Origin: Schistocephalus solidus
Lineage: Eukaryota; Platyhelminthes; Cestoda; Diphyllobothriidea; Diphyllobothriidae
DNA: 64,000 nt
Assembly (NCBI GenBank): GCA_017591395.1
Contig: WEDG01003369.1
Span: forward strand, 1-64,000
Direction: 5' to 3'
Below are positions 22,401 to 31,389 of this stretch, piece by piece. The notes under the pieces were generated by a model. The model made no database searches and was not told the DNA's origin. It was given only the letters and a program-made list of their open reading frames with translations. A program made the position numbers and the translations under genes. Each line of letters starts with the position of its first letter. Positions within the stretch are counted from its first letter, which is position 1.

Positions 22401-25400
22401 TACATACACAACACCCTCACCATTATCACGTACCTGAGAATATCATGATTTCCTAGAAACCGTGGATTGGAAGGCTTCCAAACTGACGCCTACACCAGCC
22501 CAAGCCGTCGACCCTGTGTGTTTCGCGTTGAGTGGCTGACTAGTGGACTGGGAGTTAGACGGCGATGGCTCCTTCTTAGCCCCTGGTTTTACGAATCCTG
22601 ATGCCTGTGTTGAGGTGGTCAGTTCATGCTGTGGCGCGTGTAGACGAGTACACCGCCCCGTCAGCCAATGCACCTGCTCCCGCATCAGAAAACTGGCCGA
22701 CTTGGGTAGTGATCCGATTATGAGGTGGGGGAGAGATTGAGGTCGATGGCTTAGCGCATTTTCCTCACTATAAACAATGTGACACGCTTGAAGCGATCAC
22801 GGTGCGCTGAAAGTCGTGCCTTGGAAGGTTGCCAACTGACGGAATAACTCAGACCGCATGATCAACCCAGTGAGTGCCTTTGTGTGCAATGCACGAATCA
22901 CGGACTGACAGTCAGGCTGGAATGGTTCCTTCCTAATGTGATCTCTATGGCACTCCCAATTAGTTATGATTCGAACCGCCCTTTCCTGTCTTGTTGTGTT
23001 CTTGTTTGTGTTGGATCACAGTACGTGTGTCTGCGCCCTCTTTTATCTCCGGTCTTCTTGACACCGGGCCCGAATGGGGGAGTGGAACAGAGTGAGGTTG
23101 ATGCAGTGCGAGTCTACTCTCACTGTAATCCAGCACAAGACACCGTCCCTGCATCACCCTGGTGTGGTGCATACGGTGGACATCGTCGAAAACGACGGTG
23201 AAATTGACAGGGTTTGCGTGCGTGTGTGTGACGGTGTTTTTTTTGTGACCCCTAAATGGGTTGCGTCGTAGGTGCGCTGGACCAACATGGAAGTCAAATC
23301 AGGGTGCGGCAGGTGTTATTATTCAGGGATGGGGTCCCATAACAAATGCGGAACATGGGGGTGCACTTGCTCAACATGGGCACGCGTAGGTGCAATTTAA
23401 TGCTGCACCCCGCTCTACCAATCCTTAGGGGGTGAGTCATCTGCGTCCTTCGGTCTTCTTTGACTCTGTCTTGACACCGGGCACGGACAGGTAAGTGAGA
23501 GAATGCGGTAGATGCTGTGCACGTCTACTGTCACTTAAAACCAATTCACGTGCAAGTCACTGTCCCTGCACCACCCTTCTGTGGAGCATACGGTGGACAT
23601 CGTCAGATTACGACGGTCGAACAGACATCTGACGCTCATGGGCAAGCTGCTTATCTTTATTGGTCATTGTGTCTGTGATCACCTTCGGCTGTCTTCAATT
23701 TTTTAATTGCATCGAAATGCGTCTGGCCTGGGAAGCGTGAAGTGAGTTAGTTGCTGTGAAAGTTTGTCTCAGTACAAGCGATTTCTTTCGCAAGTCGTCG
23801 CTGTTCAAACTCCGGGCTTACCATGGAATATTTAGCGTGTGTTCGTCGGGGTTCTTTTATATTGCTTGTATTGCGACAATTTCGAATGGTGGAGGATTGT
23901 CTTGTAGTTTCACTAGCCTGCGTGCTCTACTACCTCGTAACCATTCAAGTCTTCTCTTCTCTTACTTATAGGCTGAGTTTCTCTTCATAGGACCCTCAAA
24001 AATGGAGGTGCAAGCTATACAGACATTTCGTGGACACCTCCTTTGCTGTCTTGATCCATCAGCGCCCGCCGATGTACGCAAAGAAGCCTGCGTGGCCGTC
24101 TCCTGCCTAACAGACCTTTTTGACTCCCTCTTGGATAATTTACATCTGGAAAAGAGATCTTCTGCTGATCCTGCCGTCCTCTCCTCTGTCGGGCGTATTC
24201 GCTGTGTGTCTGCTCAACTACTCTTTCCACCCGTCTATGGCAACGACAGCACAGGTTCCGAGTCCGATTCCCTATCCACTGGTGGTTGCGGCGGCGCAAG
24301 CGGCGACAGTGCTGCTACCGATGGTGGTGCCCCCAGCCTTCCCTCCGCCTCCGTTTCTTTGCCCGAAATTCGATTTACGGCTATTTTGGCGACTGCCGCC
24401 GTCCGTATCCACGCCGTTTTCACAGGTTTTAGTCTGGAGCAGGCAAGGTGAGCTCGAGATGCTGCCAAAAATCGACGTACGATAGGCGCCGAACATACTG
24501 AAGCCTTGAACAACATCTCTTTAGATGAAGTTTCGACTAAAATACCTACTTAGGGCAGGTGGCAGTACTATTTTTGGGGACCACATACACTGCTGAAAGT
24601 ACGGGACATGATTGTTGGCCTAGTCGAGGGTCTATCTAGAGGTGGCTGGTAGTGAAATGGCCGCTAGAGAGGGCTCGATGGAAGTAAGCAGTTGCGGATC
24701 GTGCGACGCTTATGCCCGCGGTTTTCGGATGTGTACTGATCAGACGAAGGAGTTATTTTCGAAATTCATAGCTTGACTTCGATACGACGAAAGTTGTTCG
24801 TCATGCAGTAAAACTCCAACCGATGTTTGTAGTAAATTAGGACCAAATCGCCCGGTCGGGTGGAACCAGAAGTGCTTCCTGTACCCTGTCACTGGGAATG
24901 TATCTAAGCCTTTAAAATATATGGCGGTAGGGGCTCGCGTTTATACTAGCCGACGCAACCATAAATGTGATTGGTCTGATGCACACTTATATGTTAACCC
25001 TCTAACAGCATACCGGCTTTGAGGTTATGGTTTTCAACTGCATTCCTGATCGGAGCCTGCTTATGTTGTGTTTATTCATTTTATGCGTGTGTGCATTCTT
25101 TTATCGTCCTCCCGCAGGACTTCACAACACTTGCACTCAATTTCATTAGGGATTGTGTCTTCCGTCGAGTTGCGATGTGGGCACATGTTGAAATCTCGTA
25201 CACACTTCACCCCCTCATAAGATTTCCGAGTTAAGCTGTGGCTCTTAAAAATTTACATGTCTCGCGTGAAGAGGTCCCTGCTGCTTATATACCACTGAAG
25301 TCTCTGAATCGCCTTGAGTACTTTGCACGAGGCATTAATAAATCTTTGGGTGTCAGAAAAGAATTATACTTTTAGGTTGTTACCATAGAAATAACTCCTT

Positions 25401-26083
25401 TCCTTTGGGTGCAGACCTTTGAAAATGACAACCACTGCTTCAGTGCAGGTAGATGAACTGAAATTTTCCGTATCTTTTTTGGACAGTGGAATAGAATTTA
25501 TGGCTGTGGGAGAAAATCTTTGTTAAACCACAGAGTTCACCTTTTTTCTTGATCGTGATTGACACAGAAAAATGGAAAGACTCAAACAAGAAACAGCATG
25601 CTACTTTTCTATATGTAAATCAGGATAATAGTTCACATTAGTGATTGTTGTTTTCGGCCTGTTTGCATTTGTACTTCCTCCACGAATGGTCGTTTATTAT
25701 AAATTCTGCTCTATTCCAGGGAACGAATTCGTGTACTTTATCGACGCCCCGACTACTTGCAGCACTCAGATGACCAAGACGATACTGCCTATCATTCCCA
25801 CCAAAAGTGTCCTCTTCTTACATGGCACCCACCACCAAACTCGTGGAAACCCTTGGAAACCCTCTTGTCCTCTCCCTCAGATGACCAACATCCGCAGCTT
25901 TCGCAGTTGGAATTGCAGACAACCCTGGAGCTAACCGCCGCCTCCTGGACTGACGCGGCAACTTTGGAGCTAGGCTTGGGGTTGTGTGTACCTATGCTGT
26001 CTTTGCAGGACTCTGTTGACTATGAAAATGATAGTAGGGCTGAAGCGGAGAGGCAACGAAACGGTTCTTCCCCTGTTACCTAA
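7111..26083 (+). CDS. INTS4: Integrator complex subunit 4, partial (exons joined 7111-26083)
   Basis: INTS4 is a HEAT-repeat scaffold of the nuclear Integrator complex. With INTS9 and INTS11 it forms the RNA-cleavage module that processes snRNA 3' ends and terminates paused RNA polymerase II transcripts. Exons: 7111-7404, 12517-12792, 12891-13155, 13540-13697, 15733-15923, 17024-17227, 17312-17410, 18897-19099, 20418-20712, 23972-24447, 25720-26083. Matches to human INTS4 from memory are strong in order: 'VRLQAVHALQAVGDQ', 'RRYPDDRDSIWK', 'GSRHPAFVEV', 'EDPAYITVLLLVLNA' and the C-terminal 'RIRVLYRRPD' and 'LELTAASWTDAATLELGLGL'. Splice phases agree at every junction except inside exon 17024-17227, where a one-base deficit breaks the frame. 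The N-terminus (about 200 residues in human) is missing from the window. The exon at 18897 is supported by splice sites and phase only. Confidence 0.88.
7405..12516 (+). other. INTS4 intron, 5.1 kb, no recognised gene inside
   Basis: Both borders are supported (gttagt; ttttag). Inside are open frames at 8379-8648 (+), 8694-8966 (-), 9179-9514 (+) and 10787-11104 (-). I cannot assign any of them and they carry no recognised motif. A telomere-like run lies at 10149-10173. No retroelement with a clear domain was found here, in contrast to the other long introns. Confidence 0.55.
10149..10173 (+). repeat. Short telomere-like TTAGGG run
   Basis: 'AAGGGTTAGGGTTAG' followed by 'TTTTAGGGTTTGAG' gives two exact and one imperfect TTAGGG-type unit. 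A looser set of similar words occurs near 61555-61610. The array is too short to call a true interstitial telomere. Confidence 0.35.
12517..12792 (+). CDS. INTS4: INTS4 exon
   Basis: 92 codons, phase 0 to 0, acceptor 'ttttag', donor 'gtaagt'. It encodes 'VREVSIWTIYYLGLRFP' and 'CLVEDAFSRVCDRLQDPSRR', which match human 'VRSAAVQLIWVVSQLYP' and 'RLVDDAFGKICHMVSD'. The following intron is only 98 nt. Confidence 0.9.
12891..13155 (+). CDS. INTS4: INTS4 exon
   Basis: 265 nt, phase 0 to 1, acceptor 'aaacaag' (a weak pyrimidine tract), donor 'gtatgt'. It starts 'FVAEETLMLTLEKTVMSD', matching human 'FLEQTLDKKLMSD', and ends 'CTGALINGLEDEFH', matching 'CGAFVHGLEDEMY'. The region between is low in conservation, rich in S, A, P and G, and longer than I recall in human. 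Confidence 0.88.
13540..13697 (+). CDS. INTS4: INTS4 exon (HEAT repeats)
   Basis: 158 nt, phase 1 to 0, acceptor 'tgacag', donor 'gtcagc'. It encodes 'EVRCATLATVRQIT' and 'CQDLLVDMLTDDIQAVRLQA', which match human 'EVRIAAVEALCML' and 'CLDFLVDMFNDEIEEVRLQS' closely. Confidence 0.92.
13851..14034 (+). repeat. GAT/ATG trinucleotide-rich repeat in INTS4 intron
   Basis: About 180 bp of mostly GAT units with GAG, GGT and GAC variants. It creates artefactual long open frames on both strands (M/I/V-rich translations). It is a degenerate microsatellite in the intron 13698-15732, which shows nothing else I can assign. Confidence 0.8.
15733..15923 (+). CDS. INTS4: INTS4 exon
   Basis: 191 nt, phase 0 to 2, acceptor 'cttgcag', donor 'gtgagt'. 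It encodes 'LNDQIAIVTSTLAEDSIL' and 'LLSNLRRYPDDRDSIWK', matching human 'REDQLDTVLAVLEDSSRD' and 'LLKNLTKYPTDRDSIWK'. The 'YPxDRDSIWK' block is diagnostic. Confidence 0.93.
17024..17227 (+). CDS. INTS4: INTS4 exon with internal frame break
   Basis: 204 nt, acceptor 'ttttag', donor 'gtactt'. In the entry frame it encodes 'CAASVGSRHPAFVEV' and 'EDPAYITVLLLVLNALPGAQ', matching human 'GSRHPTLVLPLV' and 'DDPAYIAVLVLIFNAA', then hits TGA at about 17190. In the -1 frame it continues 'MKAHFPRHLAASQ', which fits human 'SDHTFRHYAYLRD' and leads in phase into the next exon. The exon therefore lacks one base (or has two extra) near 17189. This may be a sequencing or assembly error or a real lesion. Confidence 0.85.
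17312..17410 (+). CDS. INTS4: INTS4 exon
   Basis: 33 codons, phase 0 to 0, acceptor 'tcacag', donor 'gtaaat', after an 84-nt intron. It encodes 'AYLGELVPHLLKNIDVDF', matching human 'AYLRDSLSHLVPALRL'. Confidence 0.8.
18897..19099 (+). CDS. INTS4: Probable INTS4 exon, weakly conserved
   Basis: 203 nt open from acceptor 'ttctag' to donor 'gtatag', phase 0 to 2. This is exactly the phase needed between the exons at 17312-17410 (ends phase 0) and 20418 (needs one base). It encodes 'VLEEKVLPNTITPSYFLS' and 'YVGSEVLPRFAH'. I see no clear human counterpart, but human INTS4 is also poorly conserved at this point. Support is from open frame, splice sites and phase only. Confidence 0.5.
19283..19437 (-). 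mobile_element. tRNA-derived SINE, Arg(UCU)-like head
   Basis: Reverse complement of the SINE family. The head reads 'GTCTCAATGATTAGAGCG', then 'TTGGACTTCTAATCAAC', then 'GGTCGCGGGTTCGAGCC'. It is close to the anticodon arm and T arm of tRNA-Arg(UCU), with a disturbed anticodon stem. The body 'ACGACTGGCTGATGGCGG', 'AAACCAGAAATGGTCATTCC', 'GTCTCCCTTGTCTTTG' matches the other copies. It sits in the INTS4 intron 19100-20417. Related sequence may extend to about 19560. Confidence 0.7.
19955..20215 (+). repeat. Direct repeat, copy 1, upstream of INTS4 exon 20418
   Basis: Shares with 20795-21045 the ordered blocks 'tctccag', 'gactaacttcagt', 'aattcctaat'-like, 'gaaatcaa', 'ccttctgatgc' and 'ttaacttttggggttgtta', plus 'tctactcctg.actgctgag'. 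Orientation is the same. Confidence 0.55.
20418..20712 (+). CDS. INTS4: INTS4 exon
   Basis: 295 nt, phase 2 to 0, acceptor 'atggcag', donor 'gtgact'. It encodes 'WRLRDSLCHLCRLIDLEL' and 'LPAWLDCLASAGYCFLVAVN', which fits the human stretch 'ELLEFTIRDLQRLGELQSEL' and 'YLRCQLLLIKAL' in position and helical pattern. It is leucine-, arginine- and cysteine-rich. Confidence 0.75.
20795..21045 (+). repeat. Direct repeat, copy 2, downstream of INTS4 exon 20418
   Basis: Second copy of the repeat at 19955-20215, starting shortly after the donor of the exon. The two copies bracket the exon at a spacing of about 840 bp. Confidence 0.55.
21110..21290 (+). repeat. ~180-bp interspersed repeat, copy a
   Basis: Shares 'gagtgcggtagatgc', 'gtctact', 'acatggtggacatcgtca' and related words with 23030-23215 and 23440-23620. 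It is non-coding. Confidence 0.5.
21540..22370 (+). mobile_element. RTE-like element C-terminal zinc-finger region, relic
   Basis: Frames switch along this GC-rich stretch but spell repeated C2H2-like fingers: 'CPRCQRTFRARIGLIGHLRM', 'CPHCDRALTPRIGLVDHLRI', 'CRHCARNFTLRIGLVGHL' and 'CPHCSHTFTHRMCLLGHMRL'. I associate the 'RIGLxGHL' finger with the end of the RTE-type endonuclease/reverse transcriptase ORF in diphyllobothriid tapeworms, probably a nucleic-acid-binding tail. The linkers are P-, S- and T-rich. At least two frameshifts and stops make it a relic in the INTS4 intron 20713-23971. A degenerate host zinc-finger gene is the less likely alternative. Confidence 0.6.
23030..23215 (+). repeat. 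~180-bp interspersed repeat, copy b
   Basis: 'ctccggtcttcttgacaccggg', then 'gcgagtctactctcactgtaa', 'gacaccgtccctgcatcacc' and 'catacggtggacatcgtc'. The same word order occurs in copies a and c. Confidence 0.6.
23440..23620 (+). repeat. ~180-bp interspersed repeat, copy c
   Basis: 'tgcgtccttcggtcttct', 'tgactctgtcttgacaccgg', 'gcggtagatgctgtgcacgt', 'cactgtccctgcaccaccc' and 'catacggtggacatcgtcag'. Its first 50 bp also appear at 36240-36287, directly before the truncated RTE element. Confidence 0.6.
23972..24447 (+). CDS. INTS4: INTS4 exon
   Basis: 476 nt, phase 0 to 2, acceptor 'cttatag', donor 'gtgagc'. It starts 'AEFLFIGPSKMEVQAIQTF', matching human 'KMEFMYSGVENKQVVIIHHM'. It ends 'LPEIRFTAILATAAVRIHAV', matching 'NPLRFTSGLVVALDVDATLE'. 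Between these lies a G/S/A/D-rich insert with no human counterpart. Confidence 0.88.
25720..26083 (+). CDS. INTS4: INTS4 terminal exon with stop
   Basis: 364 nt, phase 2 to stop (TAA 26081-26083), acceptor 'attccag'. It encodes 'RERIRVLYRRPDYLQH', matching human 'NTVKVQVLYPDGQAQMIHP', and 'LQTTLELTAASWTDAATLEL', matching 'ITQVYLSHTAWTEACQVEV'. This is the beta-rich C-terminal domain. About 30 residues extend past the human end. Confidence 0.9.
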
Positions 26084-26362
26084 CGGTGCAATGGCTAGGA
26101 TCAAACTACTTCCATGTGGTCCTTCGCACAGATGGTGATTTTTATGTGAATCCCTTCCACCTCCATTTTTCACATGCACCCTGTTTTCATGTAAAAACGC
26201 CGTATCGTGTGCATTTTTGGCTGTCTTTTAAGCCATGCAGTGTTTAAACGAAGTTTAAAAGGGAAACGTTAATTGGATAAAGTCGTATAGCAAAGTGGTT
26301 TCTGTCGTAGGCGATTCGTCCGCAGGAGCTAGATGAATTTTCTGTGACTGACTGCATGTTTC

Positions 26363-26368
26363 AATAAA
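26363..26368 (+). promoter_or_regulatory. Candidate polyadenylation signal for INTS4
   Basis: AATAAA about 280 nt after the INTS4 stop. It is the first canonical hexamer I noticed downstream. No downstream element was verified. Confidence 0.35.
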
Positions 26369-27139
26369 TGTGGGTTTTTACATATGCAACTGCGGGCGGG
26401 AATAAGGTGTGTACAAAATCGCAAAACATGCGCCCACAGGTCACGGTCACGGAAATGAATAACGAACACTTTGTTCTTAACTGTCACCTGAGAGAAACGA
26501 TTGTGTAAAATGCACACGATCGGGTAGCGGGCCTTTCCTTTGGCGAGCGCAGATATCAGTTAGTTTCGATACAGCTAACGCGCTCCTTTTTCGTCATTGT
26601 GGCCTGCAGCACCGAATTCTATCAGTTAATCGTTTTTGAAAATAAGGAACTTGAAATATTGGTCGGTTGATGCGCATTTAGAATGCCCCCCTTACCTGCA
26701 GGAAATCATTTTCTGTCACTAATGTATTGAATACGACTGCATTTGCCTTTTCTTGTTAAGTTTTGAGACAGGATCTAATCATGTTGCATTGAATGCGTCC
26801 GTAGTGGCAAATACCGGGTGCCTATTGCAATGCTGCGCCGCTCGCGAGTACTTGGTAGTGCGCATCAGTGGCAGTCGGTTTTTTGGAGAATCACGGCAGT
26901 CCTAACCGATCAATCATCTTAAAGGCCCACTCAGGCGTTTTCTCCCAAACTCTCAATCGCGATGCCAGATCTCGCGAGGTTGGATGTGTTCTGTCTTTCG
27001 GCTGCCAACGTTATCTCCAATCCTTCTATAAAGAATACGGTTTCCTCCCAACTAGCCTCCCTCTTAACCTTCTGCCCGGGTAGTTATTAGTGTTTTTCGA
27101 AATTTATGTTATTCCAGAGAAAAAACTGCTGCCCATTGG
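26369..27139. other. Intergenic, nothing recognised
   Basis: No gene or known repeat seen between the INTS4 3' end and the first CR1-like element. An open frame at 26868-27083 (+) has no motif. Confidence 0.3.
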
Positions 27140-30110
27140 GATGATAGCAGATCGGAATGGTGTAGAGTTGACACACAAGTGCAGTGTGTTTACAATTTCT
27201 CTACGTGTCTGAGGAAACGGGATTCTGCAACAGGCAAGGGTGAATCCGCGGATGGTTGCTCGCTATCTGCTGAAGAATTCACCGGTTGCGGACTGCAAGG
27301 ACAGCGCCAACGCCATCAAGGTAAGACATGAAATCGGGCTCAGATACCGCGCACCCCGTCGAGACGGAAGATAGATTCGACCGTGTCAGCACCCAGAATT
27401 CCTGGAAGCTGTTCTGAATGCAGAAAACCGGTGATATTTATTTTATGCAGAGAAGACGTTTGCAGGATTTTAATACTCTGGGGTAGTTCATTGCATATTT
27501 CTGTGGCATTTACCGAAAAAAAACTGACGATATTTAACTCTGCGTGCTAGTGGAAGAAATAAAAAGACACTGCGGTGACTGCTACGCCGATAGTGGTAAA
27601 TCTACCTCACGGTCGTTAGGGGATTAACTGTACGACTTAAACGCTAAATAGTCCCTTATGTAATCGGGGAAACCATCAGGGATCAATGTTTATAAGGCAA
27701 CAGCGTTGTTGATACGCCAGATTACGGTGCTCCGACGATAAAACTATTAAACAATGATGGATCTGTGCTATTTTTTCCGTTAACTAGCGCACAGACGGCT
27801 ACATAGAAGCAAGCAGTATTCCAGGCCAGGCCTAACGTACATTTTATGCAGGCGGAGTCTTATGCTCGATGAAGAAACCCGGTAGTTTGCGTGCTTCGAG
27901 ACAATCAAGGTGTAATGCTCTGAAAGACCGTTGGAATATGATATGCCGAGATCTTTAATAACTGTGTGCATTTAGGTCGTAACCATCTACGCTTAGTTCA
28001 GGTTGATGATCGTCGCCAACAACCATAGCAGGGCATTTGTGGCAGGAACGGGAACGGCGCCGTATACAGCACCACATGGCAAAGGCCTTATGGTCGTTTT
28101 TAAGAGTTCGAGCACGATGCTGCGATCTGCCGGCTTGTACCAATAGGCAACTTTTAAATCATCAGCATATATAAAGAGCCTATTATTCTAAAATAAACCT
28201 GATACGTAATTGAAAAAAAGACAAGATAACAGCTGACCATGAACACTACATTGAATAACTCCACTCCTCACACGTGCCGAGTTTGAGATAACATTGGAGA
28301 TCTTAACATATATGCGACAGACCAGGCAAGAGGATATCAAGTTCAGAAGTTTGCCACACATACCGAAAGAAGAAAGGTTCGTGAAAAGGCGAGCATGGTC
28401 AACACGATCAAAAGCCTGAGTGAAATCAAAATAGATGATGTAAAATGCAAAACCATTGTCCCAAGATTGTAAAACATATTTAAAGAAAGAGAGCTGACAG
28501 GTATCACAAGACCTTGTTTTGAGGAACCCATGCTGGGCCGCATTCAGTATGTTATTCTCGGTTAGGGGATACATCATCTTACCAGTGATAAAGGTCCCCA
28601 AGATCTTCGAAGCTGGAGAAAATGTGTTTATTGGCCGTGTATGGGGATAGGCAGAATGTGCAACTCCCTCCACACACTACGAAAGGTTTCACTTTACAGA
28701 GCTAGATTAAAAATCTTACACAGTATGGACGGAAAAATATAATTAGCATTCGCTTTTATAATAATGACTCGGACGCCATCTGGTCCAGGACTATTAGATT
28801 GACGAAAAAGGCAAATGGCCATGGTGACGTCCAAGAGGGTAATTGTCACGGTTTCGAGGACGGCATCGGTCCTACCCCAGATGGTTGGATATGGAGCGGT
28901 TGAATTTTCAATAAATTCTCTGGACAAGAAAACTTAGAAGCTATCAGCCGTCAAGTTGTCAACTATAGGATTTCAAAGGGCACCTCGATGGACGGGAAGC
29001 TGCGTTTTTTATGGGTTCCTACTGTGCGGGAAAAAAGTTGCGAAATATTTAACTAACCGTTTTCAACAAACTTGATCTTTATCGACTAGCCGCTTTACTT
29101 CGGAAAGCCTCGAAGCCCGCTCAACTCAAGGGTAGAACGGAAATGTTGCTTTTCAGATAGAATCGACGAGAGAGTTTAGCAGCCTTCGACAAAAAGTTAA
29201 AGGGAGGTAAATCTCATGCGTCACATTAATTATTTTCTTACGAGGAACAAAACAAGAAATAAGTGGATCCACAACTTCCTTTAGCATATTGGTACAGGTG
29301 GGAATTAATTTATATATCAATAATTCTTTTGAAAGGGCAGATCAGAAATCAAGGAAAAAGCTATACTTCTTTAGAAAACGTTTATCAGCTTCAAATTGTA
29401 GTGTAGAAACAACTATGTTGCGCTCTGAACTTTCAAATGTTCCTAAAAATGACACTGTCAAAGGCAGGGAATCTCTGCAGAAGACTTGATCAAGTTTGCT
29501 TGATCCTCGGGTAGGGAAGTCAACAACTTGAGTCCACATGCCGATATCTACGGCCTCGAGTAAGTCCTCGAACTTTATGGGGCCGGAAACCATCGAATTT
29601 CAGGCAGGTTAAAATCACCTGCAATTAAGCAATGCTTAAAATTTAGGTCAGCTGCGGCGTGAAATTCTTGTGAGAGATAAAGATCGTAATCCTCACTGGA
29701 ATTGGGCGGGCAACATGCACAGCCAACGAGTAAAGGGTTCGTATTTTTTAAGGTAATTTGAAGCCAATAGCTCTCTTAAACCGCGGTAAATTGCGGATGG
29801 TCTACGGGCTGGAATGCCAGCGGTTTGAGTAACATAGATACACCTTCCTCCACCATGGATGTAGTGACGACCATTTCGAGTACAATTATAACCTATAAGA
29901 GAGAGTTCGGAGTCGGATATGGAAGGTTTTGCCCATGTTTCAGTCACTATAACAGTATCTGGACAGTGGACGAAGACCAGAGTCTGAAGCGGGGGCATTT
30001 TATTGAGCAAGGATCTGGCATTAAGAACGAACAGTTTAAGTGGGAAAGCTGGTAGGTTTCGAGGGAGGGCGGCTAAGTCATCCAGTGGTTGTCTAATCAA
30101 CGACACGTTT
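27140..30110 (-). mobile_element. CR1-like non-LTR retrotransposon, near-complete but decayed
   Basis: Read right to left: ORF1/endonuclease start 'LFVLNARSLLNKMPPLQT' and 'VTETWAKPSISDSELSLIGY' at 30106-29693. The endonuclease end and linker follow to about 29050, then the reverse transcriptase at 28673-28188 and 28170-27955. The C-terminal 'LHKMYVRPGLEYCLLLCSRL' lies at 27971-27780, then a 3' UTR to about 27140 shared with 50688-51300 and 51637-52240. Such elements nick target DNA with the endonuclease and copy their RNA there. Stops and frameshifts break every domain. Confidence 0.75.
28188..28673 (-). pseudogene. CR1-like reverse transcriptase fragment
   Basis: 161 codons with RT fingers and palm: 'RPINTFSPASKILGTFI', 'AAQHGFLKTRSCDTCQLSFF', 'IIYFDFTQAFDRVDHARLF' (motif A, with the catalytic D in FDFTQAFD) and 'SARVRSGVIQCSVHGQLLS' (motif B, normally 'GVxQGSVLGPLLF'). 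The YADD catalytic motif follows at about 28159-28171 in a shifted frame. Motif B is altered, which supports a dead copy. Confidence 0.7.
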
Positions 30111-30330
30111 CATTACTGCCATATCTAACTTACTACCGTCAATACTTACCGTTAGCAGTTCCGTCCTCAGTTCACCATGTCAAAACACCTCTACATGTTA
30201 TTACTGCCATATCTAAGTAACTACAGTCAATACCTACCGTTAGGAGTTCCTTCCTCAGTTCAACATGTCTCCTCACATACACATGTCATTACTGCCATAG
30301 ACTATGTAAGTACAAAGCCATTATCCCTAC
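30111..30330 (+). repeat. Tandem repeat, 88-bp period, about 2.5 copies
   Basis: The word 'ATTACTGCCATA' starts at 30112, 30200 and 30288, giving an exact 88-bp period. Other shared words are 'taccgttag', 'agttcc.tcctcagttca' and 'acatgt'. It lies exactly between two CR1-like fragments of the same strand. Confidence 0.75.
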
Positions 30331-30339
30331 CTTGTAGAG

Positions 30340-30960
30340 CGTGATCAAAGAAAGAGAGCTTACAGGTATCGCAAGACCTTGTTTTGAGGATCGCATGCAT
30401 TGAGCAAGGATCTGGCATTTAGAACGAACAAATAAGTTGGCAACCTGGTTGTTTTTGAGGGAGGGCAGCTAAGTCGTCCATTGGTTGACGGGCCACTGAA
30501 CCTAGGGGGCGGTTGCTCCCGACCTGTTCTGGAAAAATGTTGTGGTATAGTACGCGTCTGATGCGGATAAAGGGGAGTAAAATATGGAGATGGAAATGAC
30601 AGACAGGAAAATAGAGCACTACCAATAGCTATTGGGGCTTGTCCGGGAAACACCTACGCAGGATAATGCAAAGTATTCCTACTCAAGTGATACAGAAGTT
30701 CAGGGGAGTCTATTCCTGCGTTGGTTTACCAGGAGTAAGCGGTAAACTTGGCGTGGGTGTGGGAATAGGAGAGTTACTGTTGTCTTGAGAACGAATAAGA
30801 GAAGTACTGTCATCTTGGGAGCACACAAGATCAATCAAAGTCGATTTCTGTACAGAGTTAACTGGGGCTTTAGACGGCGAGGCCGTAGATGACAGTTCAA
30901 AATTCTTCAGCTTCCTCTGCATTGAGGTGAGGTCAAGGAAAACTGAGCAATGCGATTTTC
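30340..30960 (-). mobile_element. CR1-like element 5' part, internal deletion derivative
   Basis: Read right to left: an ORF1-like N-terminus (30922-30710, S/P/T-rich), then 'LFVLNARSLLN' of the endonuclease start (30430-30400). This joins directly at about 30396 to reverse-transcriptase sequence corresponding to 'KTRSCDTCQLSFF' of the other copies. The whole endonuclease and RT start are deleted. Confidence 0.55.
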
Positions 30961-31389
30961 AACAAAATTATCCACTACTCTCTTTTCTTGACAGTATGAA
31001 TTCGAATTCCACCGAGAAAAAGAGGGTGACTAATTTTGGGGTATCATGACTGAGCGAGCGTAGTCGCTTAGCATGCGCGACGCTGAATCCCAAGCCACAG
31101 CTTTGCAGAAACAAATGCACACCATCGATAGAAGATATATTGTTTATTATATTACGCAGTATAAAATTATGCTTATGTTTTATCCCTTGTTTAGGTTCGT
31201 AGTTGATTAATCAAATGACTTGAAAGGTCTGTTGGATAACTGGCTCGGAGGTACTATTCATAGTTCCCTGTAGCATGGAATCCATTATTTAGTCTGACGA
31301 AGACATATTATTACAGGACGAGGTGTACGCTTAAGTGACCAGAGAATCAAGAAGTTCAAGGTGAACCATGATTGAGGATTATAGTGCCA
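30961..31389. other. No feature recognised
   Basis: AT-rich, no supportable frame. It may include the decayed 5' end of the Penelope-like element that starts clearly at about 31390. Confidence 0.25.

Noticed and set aside
25100..25235. INTS4 exon 'DFTTLALNFIRDCVFRRVAM'
   Set aside because: A good acceptor (ccgcag) is present, but the required phase gives an unrelated translation with a stop, and exon 23972-24447 joins 25720 directly in phase with continuous homology.
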